Source of the DNA: Piezodorus guildinii
Taxonomy: Eukaryota > Arthropoda > Insecta > Hemiptera > Pentatomidae
Assembly (NCBI GenBank): GCA_023052935.1
Contig: CM041293.1
Span: forward strand, 149,366,968-149,430,967
Reading direction: 5' to 3'
Length of the DNA: 64,000 bases
The position numbers were made by a program, and so were the translations under genes. Under the pieces are notes generated by a model that worked only from the letters and a program-made list of their open reading frames with translations, searched no databases and had not been told where the DNA came from. This document shows, in pieces, positions 22,522 to 32,974 of this stretch (position 1 is the stretch's first letter; each line of letters opens with the position of its first letter).

Positions 22522-24886
22522 AGAACTTAAATGCGCTCTACTAAAATGTAAGGGGAAATCAGCCCCTGGTATAGATAGTGTTCCAGGAGAATTCCTCAAA
22601 AAACTACCAGAGAAAAGAATAAGGTACCTATTGGAAATATACAACGAGGCTTGGAGTAGCGGAAAATTCCCCGCTGAATGGAGAAAATCTATCATTGTAC
22701 CTATTCCTAAAAAAACTAATAGCATCGCTCCCCATGATTTTCGACCCATCTCTTTAATCTCTAACATATCGAAAATCCAAGAAAAAATGGTTAACACTAG
22801 ATTGAGTGATATATTAGAGAGAAACGGTGTCATCTCGACGAACCAATTCGGCTTCAGAGCACATCGATCAACGACTGATTCTCTACTGTCATTGAGCTTG
22901 GAAGCACAAGAGGCAATAGCACGCAAAGAACATTTAATTGCCATATTTTTAGATATTGAAAAAGCCTATGACACGATGAATAGAAAAAGAGTATTAAAAA
23001 TCTTAGAGAATTTGGGAATTGAAAGTTGTATGTTAGCATACCTGAGGAATTTTTTTTCTGATCGAAAGTTCTGTGTAAGAGTTGGAAACAAATTTTCCTC
23101 GGACTATCGCCTGGAAAGTGGCACTCCTCAAGGATCTCCGCTGAGTTCGACACTGTTTCTCTTGGCTATTGATGGAATAACGTCCACTATTCGGCCTTCA
23201 GTCAAATGTCTTCTCTTCGCAGACGACAAAGTGATTACCACTCGGAGCAAATCCTTATCTTACATCCAATGGAAGTTGCAAGAGGCTCTCATTGAAATAG
23301 AACAGTGGTCAAGAAAGACCAGCTTTAAATTTTCCGTTCCAAAAACTAAATGTTTACACATTTGCCGGCGAAGAAAGTGTAGAGATAATCCCCAGATACT
23401 CTTAAACAAACACCCGATCGAGTACGTAGATAAACAATTATATTTGGGTATGTTTTTTGATAAAAAGATGAGCTGGATACCGCATATTAAACATCTGAGG
23501 GACGAATGCACAAAAAGGCTCGGACTTTTAAAATGCATTTCCAATTCAAACTGGGGCGCCGATAGAAACTCACTAATAAGAATTTATAAATCCATTGTAA
23601 GAAGTAAAATGGATCATGGAGTTCAATTCTATGGAACGGCCAACAAAACATCGTTAAGAATGCTGGATTCTGTCCACAACTCGGCTATGAGAATTTGTAC
23701 TGGGGCTTTTAGAACCTCACCTATCGAAAGCATCAGTGCAGAGTTTGGAGAGCCTTCCTTAAATTTACGGCGAGAATTTTTATTACTCAAATATGTCGCC
23801 AAAGTAAAAGCTTATGGTTATGAATCCTTAGCTTCTTGGTTGTTTGCTGAAGAGGGAAGAGGCCGTGGGATCAAGGATATCATTTATAAAATATTAAACA
23901 GAATTAATATGAGTATAAATAGTATTAAATCCATCCCAGAACTGAAAATGCCTTACTGGCTAAAAATGAGACCGTATATAGATAGATCAATGGCAAAAAT
24001 AAGGAAAGCACTCCCAATAGAAATTAGAAACTCTTTTCTCAGGCTGACAGAAAAATATCAAGACTTCGATATGTTGTTTACTGACGCATCCAAAATGGAA
24101 GACAGAGTTGGTTGTGCTGTCTACAGCAGAGAGCAACAGCTCATGTTCAGTCTGCCAGGCGAGAGCTCCGTCTTCTCCGGAGAAGCCACAGCCATACTGA
24201 GAGCTCTCAAATGGATTAGAAGCTCAGAAAAAATGTCATGGACTATCGTTACGGACTCGTGGAGTGTTCTTGCAGCCATTGACAGCCAAACATGTTCTAA
24301 CGCCATAATTAGAGACGTAATAAATGAATGGTGGGAAACAAAAATAATGTCCAAAGTAGTGATTATGATTTGGGTACCATCCCACTGTGGAATTAATGGG
24401 AACGAAAGAGCCGATCAAGCATCTGATTCAGCCAGAAAAGGTGAAGCCGAAGAGATTACTCAAATAAAAGAAACCACAATGGAGGATTGGGTGAATAGCT
24501 ACAAGAAAGTTCTTCTGAAAGAGTGGGAGGATGGTTGGAGAGAAAAGATATCAAAGTTGAGAACAATTAAATCCGACTGTCAGAAATGGAGAACTAGTGC
24601 AAGATCTTCAAGGAGAGAGGAAATTGTTGTATGCAGACTAAGAATTGGGCACTGCCAATTTACGCATGGTTACCTCTTGAGACGCCTGGAAGCGCCAACC
24701 TGCGAAAAATGCAACAATTCCCCTCTAACTGTAGAGCACTTGCTGATTGAGTGCCCGCTTTATGAGCAGTCAAGAAAAGAGTTGAATCTAAAGAAAGACA
24801 TTAAAGAGGTGCTTAAGGATGAGGAAGAAAGTGTTAACAAATTGATAGAATTCACTAAAATGATAGGATTCTACCATAGAATATAA
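22475..24886 (+). CDS. I-type LINE ORF2, reverse transcriptase and RNase H part
   Basis: 803 codons open. RT fingers/palm include GKSAPGIDSVP, FRPISLIS, IFLDIEKAYD, GTPQGSPLS and the catalytic box LLFADD (about 23210-23230). RNase H is at about codons 530-660: FTDASK, GEATAILRAL (E), VTDSWS (D), and WVPSHCGINGNERAD. A C-terminal zinc motif reads CEKCNNSPLTVEHLLIEC. Combined with the upstream part the ORF2 would be about 1,227 codons. RNase H next to RT separates the I group from Jockey. All catalytic residues appear present. Confidence 0.92.
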   Translation: MTGYCLKACQEPFSVEELKCALLKCKGKSAPGIDSVPGEFLKKLPEKRIRYLLEIYNEAWSSGKFPAEWRKSIIVPIPKKTNSIAPHDFRPISLISNISKIQEKMVNTRLSDILERNGVISTNQFGFRAHRSTTDSLLSLSLEAQEAIARKEHLIAIFLDIEKAYDTMNRKRVLKILENLGIESCMLAYLRNFFSDRKFCVRVGNKFSSDYRLESGTPQGSPLSSTLFLLAIDGITSTIRPSVKCLLFADDKVITTRSKSLSYIQWKLQEALIEIEQWSRKTSFKFSVPKTKCLHICRRRKCRDNPQILLNKHPIEYVDKQLYLGMFFDKKMSWIPHIKHLRDECTKRLGLLKCISNSNWGADRNSLIRIYKSIVRSKMDHGVQFYGTANKTSLRMLDSVHNSAMRICTGAFRTSPIESISAEFGEPSLNLRREFLLLKYVAKVKAYGYESLASWLFAEEGRGRGIKDIIYKILNRINMSINSIKSIPELKMPYWLKMRPYIDRSMAKIRKALPIEIRNSFLRLTEKYQDFDMLFTDASKMEDRVGCAVYSREQQLMFSLPGESSVFSGEATAILRALKWIRSSEKMSWTIVTDSWSVLAAIDSQTCSNAIIRDVINEWWETKIMSKVVIMIWVPSHCGINGNERADQASDSARKGEAEEITQIKETTMEDWVNSYKKVLLKEWEDGWREKISKLRTIKSDCQKWRTSARSSRREEIVVCRLRIGHCQFTHGYLLRRLEAPTCEKCNNSPLTVEHLLIECPLYEQSRKELNLKKDIKEVLKDEEESVNKLIEFTKMIGFYHRI

Positions 24887-24934
24887 TTATTTCGATCACG
24901 CCAATGACCCTCAAGGGTAGAGGCGGATAAACAA

Positions 24935-24965
<31 letters not shown>

Positions 24966-24970
<5 letters not shown>

Positions 24971-25455
24971 AATATATGTCGAATTAGATAAAATAAGATA
25001 TTTTTTTTATCTGGTTAAATACAATTATCTGATAATAATATTTTTTTATTTATTTTTTTTTTGCTTGTCATTTTGTTGAAAGCGAATTCCTACGAGCAGT
25101 AAAAACGAAAAAAAAAAAAAAATTGAAAAGGGAATAACTACAAACTGGTTTTGAAAGTTTGAATCTTTTAATAAAACAATGGATAAAATCTATCAGGCGT
25201 TTCTGTGGAAATATTCCTGCGCTGTGTTGAAGACCGGAATCAATTAAAGTTATTCCACATGTTGCAGCCGACAGAATTGTTTTGTTAAAAGGAAAATGAT
25301 TCTGTGTTAATGGAAAGTCTGGATGTTTCTATTTGTTGAAACATCTTTTAGAATCAGATGTGAAAACAGATCGTAAAAGGCTGCAACGGATTTGCTTTTA
25401 AATGATAAGAATAAATATTACATGAAACCAATATTAAATTAATTTAAAAGTAAAT
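24966..25455. other. AT-rich stretch without genes
   Basis: No feature recognised beyond short homopolymers. Confidence 0.4.
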
Positions 25456-25459
25456 AACA

Positions 25460-25735
25460 AATTTGGGGCACGCAACACATGACATTCACTTATCTCGGCT
25501 GTTAAAATCAATTTAAGAACTATTAACTAAACACAAGGTTGAAGAAAGTTCAAAGTTAATTTAATTAACTTAAGTTAAGTTTTTATAATAAAAAAATAAA
25601 GTTTTTTTCAGTATCGTTGGAAAAATATGATTTAGACTAAATAATTTAACAATATAAAATCCTTAGGTGTAACGATCAGTAATAAGTAAGTATATATTTT
25701 TTTTTTTTTTTTTTTTTTTATCCTTTATTCAGTTT
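25460..25735 (+). repeat. Repeat A copy 4, partial and diverged
   Basis: Matches the left end of repeat A (ggggcacgcaacacatgacattcactta, then ctgttaaaatcaatttaaga). The rest is lost. The following 25735-25800 shares the phrase cttgaaacgtaag with 6460-6500, another minor repeat. Confidence 0.5.
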
Positions 25736-27050
25736 CCACGTATCTTGAAACGTAAGTCTTCTAATTTTGAGAGGAGCGGCTAATTTTCCCTTTTCTTACA
25801 TTTTTTTTCTTTTTTGCTTCGTGGTTTCATGATCCTAAAACTTATTACAATTTTTTTCTTTATCTTAAAAAATAACTGAGTTATTGGCGTATTTATAGAT
25901 GAAATTTAATTAATTAATTTTATTTTTTATACGTATTTGCGTTTTCTTGTTTATTAATAACGTTTAATAACTAATAACGTTTTCCTCAACCTTCAAAAAT
26001 AACTCATGTATTCAATTAAATCATTTGGAATCGGCTAATGCCAACGTCTAGGTATGCTGACGGCGTATGACCGATGGCTGCCAATCGTTTTTTTTTTTTT
26101 TTGTTTTTTTTTCAGGAAACCACACTAAAACAAATTTAGTTCGACATAGCTTGGATGTTTTATAATACAGCCTTTCACTATCCAACCATCAATTATTCCA
26201 TAAAAAAAAATCTAGTGCGTGCAATACGCGATATTCACTTACCAGGGCTGTTAAAATCAATATAAAAAGTATCAAATATACTAAAATTCTAAAACTATTT
26301 TATGTTGGTTTTAATAAAAAGAATATTTATTTTTGTTGAAATCATATGATTTAGACTAAATAACATAACTATAATCAATTGTTAATCAGTAATATATTTA
26401 TTCCCTATTCGTCACTTTATTGAACCACTTACAACTTTGTGTATCAGATAATATTTTTTCTAAAATCTTTGTCTTTCCAACGGTATATTATACGTCTACA
26501 TTACTGTTCTTAGTAGCAAAAGAAAAAGTTTTTATATATAAAAAAAAAAAAATAAGATTGCTGTTTTATCCTTTAGTTTATCATCACATTCGTCTAACTT
26601 GTTGTATGATGATGATAAGGTTAATCTTTTGAAATGTACAAAAATAAAGATAGTTGAGGGGAAGAAAATTTAAAATATCGACATTTAAGTCCTGTCAGAT
26701 TATTTCAATCAGAATGAAACCTACATGATACTCATCATCAATATAATTAGTTTAATTAAAATCGTTAGAGGCGTTTAGGAGTAAACCGTAAAAAGGTGCA
26801 AAATGTATGGTATAAATACCTATTCCGGTCAGCTGATTTTATAGAGAAAGTAGCTGGAACATTTCTGGCGTATAGTTATCAAATATGAAACCTCATTTTC
26901 GTTTTCGAACTGGGCTTACAACAAACACACGGACATACGGACACACGCACCTTTTTTCAGGACCTGGTTATTTGGACCCAAGGGACCCTAAAACTGGAAT
27001 TCGAAAATATTCACTATCGCAATACTTTCCCTTACTTTATATTTCATATA

Positions 27051-30000
27051 TTTTTTTTTTTTTATAACTTTTATTTATTTAGAAATAATACAATCTGCCA
27101 CAATCTTGGGCAATAAGTATTAGTGATATTAGAGTTCATTCATTCCTTATGTACACAAAATAAAGAAATAAAAATAAATGAATACAAAATAAATAGAAAT
27201 AAATAAAATATAAAGAAGAATAAATAACCGTAAATAAAGATAAAAAGAAAATAAAAGAAATAAATAATAATAATCTTGGCCACATTCATACATATATATA
27301 CAATATTTACATACTGCCCCTGGGAACTCCGAATTAAATCCCGACGCCCACAAGTGGGTGTTGGGGCCCAAGGCTAGGAGATCCCAGCGCCTCTCAGTCA
27401 GTCGCGTCACCGGTCTAATAAGCCAGTGGAGACTGAGAGAGGGCGCTAGAGCCACAGACTCTCAGGCGTGAGTGGAGAAGCTGGCCATTGCCAACACTCA
27501 GCATTGCTTAGTTATAAGAGATCTCTAGGCCACTGCCGTTTTAACCTACGAGGAGGGTTATAGGGATGGCTGGAGCTAGATAGGGATTGGGATAAAGGAT
27601 TAGGAAGGTGAGTTAGCCTCTGGTGGAAGTTTAGGAATTTAGATGGGATTAAATCGAGGACAAATGGGATATTCAGATCATTGTGTAAGGTCTTGTTTGT
27701 AACATAATAGGGAGCATTGACTATTGTTCTAAGGACTTTGGACTGAAAGGATTGGATACGCCTGATGTTCGAAAATTTAGTTGTCCCCCACAGTTCGAGT
27801 CCGTAGGTCCATATCGGTTTTAGAATCGTCTTGTAAATTAATAGTTTATTAGCAACAGAAAGTTTTGATGTTCTGTTTAGTAGTCTATATAGTTGGCCGT
27901 ATCGTCTGTTGAGTTCTTGTCGTTTAAGTCGAGTGTGTGGGTTCCACGTTAGTCTTTTGTCTAGTAAGAATCCCAGATACCGGACTGTGTCTGAGCAGGG
28001 AAGGGGTATGGAGTTAAAATTGACTTGTGGACAGGATCTGCGGCGAAGGGTAAAGGTGATGTGCTTACATTTGGATTCATTAATTTTGATACGCCAATTA
28101 GCGCACTAAAATTCAATCAAGGATAGATGTCTTTGTAGATAGGAAGATGCAATTTCGGGATCTGATTGGGTTGATAAAATGGCAGTATCGTCGGCAAAGG
28201 TTGCTAAGAAGGTATCAGGATCCGTAGGTATGTCAGCTGTAAATAGGAGATAGAGGACAGGACCTAGGACACTGCCTTGAGGTACACCAGCCTCGATCAG
28301 GTAACTATTGGAAAATTCTGAACCAGAGCGGACTCTGAAGGAACGGTTTGAAAGGTAGGATTGTAGGATTAGATATAAGGATTGGGGTAAATGGGTTTTT
28401 AGTTTGAAAAGCAAGCCATCGTGCCAGACCCGGTCGAATGCCTGAGCAACGTCCAGAAAGGCACCAGTGCAATATTGCTTGTTTTCAAGTGCAAAGGATA
28501 TATGGTCAACCACTCGTAGGCCTTGTTGTACAGTGGAGTGCTGTGAGCGGAATCCGAACTGGTGGAAAGGAATTTCAATTAACTGTAGGATACGCTTGAG
28601 AAGGATTTTTTCAAAGATTTTTGAAAGGATCGGAAGGAGACTAATAGGCCTATAGGATGAGGTGTTGTTGGGAGGTTTACCAGGTTTGGGAAAAAGGAGA
28701 ATGATGGAGTGTTTCCACACCAAAGGAAAGTGGGTTGTACGGAGGATACTATTATAGAGGTAGGTAAGGAATATAATTGCTTTTTGGGGCAGTTGACGAA
28801 GGATCTTAGAATTGAGGAGGTCATAGCCAGGAGCTTTTCGAGGTTTTAGTTTCTTTATAAGGAATTTGACCTCAGAGGGGTTAATAGCTTTAGGGGGTGG
28901 AGAGAGAGGAATTGGAGAGGAGAGGAATTCCTTTACGTTAGCTGTATGGGCAGGATTGAGCTCGGGGTGTGGGATAAAAACTTTAGAAAGGTATTTGGCA
29001 AATTCTTCCGCTCTAGTCTCATCCGACGAAGCTCAGGATCCATCTTCACGTCGGATGGGATGGGAGATGAATTGGTATTTAAGAACTTTTTTGGTTACTT
29101 TCCAGAGGGAATTGTCGCAGAGAGATAGTGAAGAAAGATAGGAATTGTAGGATTGGGATCGAAATTTATCTAATTTCTTTTTAGCTAATTTGGTGTAATA
29201 ATTGTAGGATTTACGATCGTCTGGGTGCCTGGTTCTTTGCCAGAGGGTTCTAGAGCGTCGTTTGGTATGGATTATATCTAGGAGGTTTTGGGGTATAGGA
29301 TTCTTCTGGTAGTATTTTGGGGAAGGAGAAGGTGAAGATGCATTCCAGGCTGCTTGTTGGATAAGGGTAGTAAAGGAATCAACTGCATCGTCAAGATCTT
29401 GTGGAGATTTGAGGGATACTCTGAGGTCTATTCCATCCGTTATTATTTCGCGGAAGAGGTTCCAATTAACTGGGCCTCTTAGGAATGATGGTGAAGGGAG
29501 TTTCGGAATAGGAGATAATGAGAGAGTCAGGGTAAGAGGGCTATGATCGGAGGAAAGGTCATCGAGCCGGGAAACGGAATGATTTAAAGGTCCTAGCCCT
29601 TTGTGGATAAAATAATCAAGGAGGTCGGGGTTACGGTGAGGATCAGTAGGCCAATAGGTAGGGGAATCGGGGGAGAGGATATTACAGTGAGTGGAATAGA
29701 GTGCAGACAGCAATGTTCGCCCGCGAGAATTTGTATTTCTGGCTCCCCATTGCTGGTGTTTGGCATTTAAGTCCGCACCTATGAGGAAATGATGCCCTAA
29801 GGAATTAAGGAATAAATTAAATTGGATTTCGGAAATAGGTATTTTTGGAGGAGAGTATGCTGCAACTACTGTTATAGGAAAATGACGGGTTTGTATAATT
29901 ACAGCAGTGGTTTGGAGGAAGTTATGGACTGGTAAGGGTAATAAATTATGGGAGAGGGAGCGATGGATGATGACAGCAGTGCCGGCATGAGCTGTTCCAT

Positions 30001-30686
30001 CGGGATGGTCAGTTCGGTATATTTGGTAGTCTGGGATGTTGAATGATCGTTTGTTAGTTAGTCGTGTTTCAGTGATAAGAGCTACGTCAATACGTTTGTC
30101 GTGTAGTAATAAAGTTAGTTCATTAATATGATTTCGAACACCTTTCGCATTCCAGAGGAGAATGGAAATGGAGTTGGATGGAATCATTTAGGGCTTTTTC
30201 AAGGCAGGAATTAAATTTGATACTAGGTTTGTTAGGACTGATAGCAGAGGCATAACTATTGATTTTATTTCTGAGATGAATGATGTCATTAAACTGGTGA
30301 GGTCTGTGACATTTGATGGAGGAGGGATAGTAGAAATTTGATGCTGGGGAAGTTTTTGAGAATTAAAATTTTGAGGTGGTTGAGATTCAGGTTCGGGATG
30401 CTTGAGTGTATGTTGAACCGGCGTGGCCTCACACTGAGACTGGTCACCACCACCAAGTTGTTGGGCGAACGAAACTGTCGGGTCGACGAATTTTGATGGG
30501 TTTCTCCTCGGTCTAGTCTCCTCTTGGCGCTGGGGCTTCAGAAATCTTGACTTGAGATTCTTGTAAATCTCGCAGCCTTTGTAATTCGCCGGATGTCCCT
30601 TGTGGCACAGAGCGCAAACTGCTGGGATTATACGAGATTTATTGCACTGCTCAGACTTGTGCTGTTCACCACATTTAACACAGCGC
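27051..30686 (-). mobile_element. Jockey LINE A, 5'-truncated inside ORF1
   Basis: On the minus strand it reads ORF1 C-terminus, ORF2, 3' UTR, then a poly(A) tail seen as the T-run at 27051-27063. The 12-bp target duplication ATATTTCATATA lies at 27039-27050 and 30687-30698. It has endonuclease and RT but no RNase H, with gag-like zinc knuckles in ORF1: Jockey superfamily. The 3.6-kb copy has lost its 5' part, the usual result of incomplete reverse transcription. Confidence 0.93.
27512..30187 (-). pseudogene. Jockey LINE A ORF2: endonuclease and reverse transcriptase, two stops
   Basis: Read from ATG at 30187, one single frame of 892 codons (stop included) runs to a stop at 27512-27514, interrupted only by TGA at 29033-29035 and TAG at 28106-28108. 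Both sit where relatives have Trp or Leu/Trp. The endonuclease shows ETRL, GADLNAKHQQWG and SSDHSPL. The RT shows YRPISLLPILSK, AFLDVAQAFDRVWHDG, GVPQGSVLGP and TFADDTAIL. The C-terminus is RRLKRQWPRDLL. The enzyme nicks target DNA and copies element RNA. There are no frameshifts, so this is the best preserved Jockey ORF2 here. Confidence 0.9.
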
Positions 30687-30688
30687 AT
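30188..30688 (-). pseudogene. Jockey LINE A ORF1, C-terminal part
   Basis: 166 codons starting within the zinc knuckle array (CVKCGEQHKSEQC, then CALCHKGHPANYKGC) and ending with a hydrophobic C-terminus. ORF1 of this group is a nucleic-acid-binding protein. The N-terminal half is missing because the element is truncated. Its stop codon TAA abuts the ATG of ORF2 with no spacer and in the same frame. Confidence 0.88.
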
Positions 30689-30835
30689 ATTTCATATATA
30701 GGAAAGTAAAAGTAAAATTATAGCAATATATCATAAATATAAGCGGTGAATACATTATTAAATAAGTTATATTTAAGCTTGGGATATATCCATACTCCAC
30801 AGTTGCCCATTTAATATTAACCTCAATTTTTACTT

Positions 30836-31695
30836 TCACTTACTATATATAGAAATGGAAAGTATTACGATTGTGAAAATTTTCGAATTCCAGTTTTCAA
30901 CAGAAATACACATGTTAGGGTCCCCTGAGTCGAAATAACCGAGTCCCGCAAAAATGTGTGTGTGTGGTAACTCCCGGGCGGAAACGGTAAGTCCTATAAA
31001 ACTGAAATTTCATATTTAAGGCAAATATACGCCCGAGATGTTACAAAACTTTTTTCTTCAAAATGAGCTTAAAAGAAGAGTCACTTACACTTACTTCTCG
31101 AAAACGGTTGCAACGATTTTGATTAAACTCGCTATATCGATGTAAAATTAAATGGGCTTTAATATAATTTAGGTTTCATTCGGATAAAAATGGTCTGACA
31201 GGGCTTATATGCCGATATTTTAAATTTTTTTTCTCTAAAATACCTTTAATTTTGTCGATTCTATAAAAATAACTATATTATCTTGTTACGACTGATGAAA
31301 AAAAGGTAAATATATAAATTGAATGAATTCGATACCCAACTAAAGTAGGAAACAGAAAAATATTTTTTTAATGCAATTTTTTTTTTTTAAACATAATAAC
31401 AGTAATATACATGTATGATATACCGTTGGAAAGCTAAAGATTTTAGAAAAAATATTATCTTATACACAAGCTTTTAAAAGTTAATAGAGAGTGATGAAAA
31501 GAAGATCAAACTAACTGATTATTTTAGATAATAATATAATAGAATTTTTAATAAAACACATGTTTCTATATTAATACAATTTAATTAATTCTTTAATAGT
31601 TTCGCGTATTTTGTCTCTAACTGTATTAGAAAATTCTTTCATTTATTTTAAAAATGGAGGTAAGTAAAAGTCGTGTGTTGCCCGCACCAGATTTT
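30836..31695 (-). repeat. Repeat A copy 6
   Basis: Nearly complete. The inner end is tttttactttcacttac at 30836 and the outer end is gtgttgcccgcaccagatt at about 31675-31690, followed by a T-run. It faces copy 5 across about 120 bp. The region holds no credible ORF. Confidence 0.85.
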
Positions 31696-31699
31696 TTTT

Positions 31700-32470
31700 T
31701 TACTTGATGTATGTAGTAAAATAGTAATCATAAGTAGTAAAAATGCATGGAAAAGAAATTATCGACAGCATGATTGTTTTAAATCAAATATATTCGGCTA
31801 ACGAAATAAAATCTCAATTAAACCAATCACAGCATCTACCCTTCCGAGAATCCTACAATAAGGTTCATTTGAATTTATGAAAATCTCTGTCTCATAAAAG
31901 AGGTCTCAATAATTCTGTAAATTTGGGTTAACAAGGCCTTATGGTCTCCACGCGCCTCTTCTCTCTCAGTACCTCAGCATAATTTGATGGAACAACTGAT
32001 CATCATTTGCCTTTATATATAGAATTAATATGTCTGAACTATGTCCATTTTTTTTTCTTTATGATGTACCGCTAACTAAGTAATTTCGTCTCATCCTACC
32101 ATTCGTAGATCTACCCTTAAACATTTTCTGTTCTCACATTTCAAAATTAAAATATAGAAACTGTCAATAGCCCGTGAAAAGGACGGGTATTGACTCTAAT
32201 TAGAAGCACTGGGCTTCATTGAATAATAGAGTGTTCTAATTACTGCAATCAGCTGGTTATGCGTAGGTTTTGTAAAGGCAACATCAAAGGATATATGCGA
32301 ATATGAGAGAGTGATGCCACAGCAATCGATACTTGCCCGTGTGTAAAACATTTTTCAAGATTATCAAATCGCACGTTTGGAAAATACGTATTCACTAAAT
32401 TAATAAATGGGACACAATTCAATGTTGTGAAACTGAATCTGGATAAAATGGATCTCGAACTCCACCCTTA
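31700..32470. other. Intergenic stretch, nothing recognised
   Basis: No ORF, repeat or RNA gene identified by eye. Confidence 0.4.
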
Positions 32471-32474
32471 ATCT

Positions 32475-32686
32475 AACCTACTAGTTTCAACCCTCGCTTC
32501 CTCTTTAATTCCTGATAATCCTCTAAGGCGTCTGAAAAGAAGATGGTTAATTTAGATTACCTACCGGAGTGCTGCCAATGGGCAGTTCCTCTTCTTTCTT
32601 CTTTTTTTTACAATATTTAATTATATAATCTTTTTACTTGTTGTAATAAACACCAATTACCATTGTAAATTTCAATAAATAAATAA
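32475..32686 (+). mobile_element. Jockey LINE B, 3' fragment
   Basis: Matches the reverse complement of 46930-47010 and the end of 15460-16130 (actagtttcaaccctcgctt, ctgaaaagaagatgg, gtgctgccaatgggcagttc). It ends in aataaataaataa, directly against the tail of the long LINE A. Confidence 0.75.
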
Positions 32687-32974
32687 TTTTTTTTTTTTTT
32701 TTTAATTTAAACAACAATTTTTATTCAGTAAAATTACAATCTGTCCCACTTTGGACATTAATAGTAGTGCTGAAAGATATCATACATACTACATTCATAC
32801 AATATTTACACAGCATAAAATTACAATAAAATATATACACAATAATGAATTAAAACAATACAGTCAAGAATTCGCTTATACCTATATACACATACACACA
32901 CTCATACATACATCACATTGAGTGGAGAATCTAGCCAGTGCCAGAACTCCAATATATTTACAAAAGGTCGCGGG

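Larger units (their letters stand above)
19498..24965 (+). mobile_element. Full-length I-type non-LTR retrotransposon
   Basis: The element begins gagagaacagctgg at 19498 and ends in a poly(A) run at about 24936-24965. The 14-bp sequence AAATCTTAAATATA lies just before it (19484-19497) and at its end (24963-24976, its first As shared with the tail). ORF1 has a CCHC knuckle. ORF2 has AP endonuclease, reverse transcriptase and a cellular-type RNase H, the order typical of the I superfamily. The length of 5.5 kb, the overlapping ORFs and the intact flanks say this copy was inserted full length. Point damage: two stops and a frameshift in ORF1 and one frameshift in ORF2. Confidence 0.93.
26205..30713 (+). 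repeat. Repeat A copy 5, split by a Jockey LINE
   Basis: Left 846 bp at 26205-27050 and the last ~15 bp at 30699-30713 (ggaaagtaaaagtaaaa). The LINE at 27051-30686 separates them. The central conserved phrase tccaacggtatattatac is at about 26477-26494. The ORF calls 26420-26632 and 26885-27067 are repeat sequence. Confidence 0.8.

Noticed and set aside
22501..23544. Several minus-strand ORFs of 60-147 codons
   Set aside because: All are antisense to the reverse transcriptase of the I-type LINE and show no motif of their own.
26205..31695. Repeat A copies 5 and 6 as ends of one transposon with target duplication
   Set aside because: They face outward as copies 9 and 10 do, but the two copies differ considerably and I find no matching 8-bp flanks, so only the orientation supports it.
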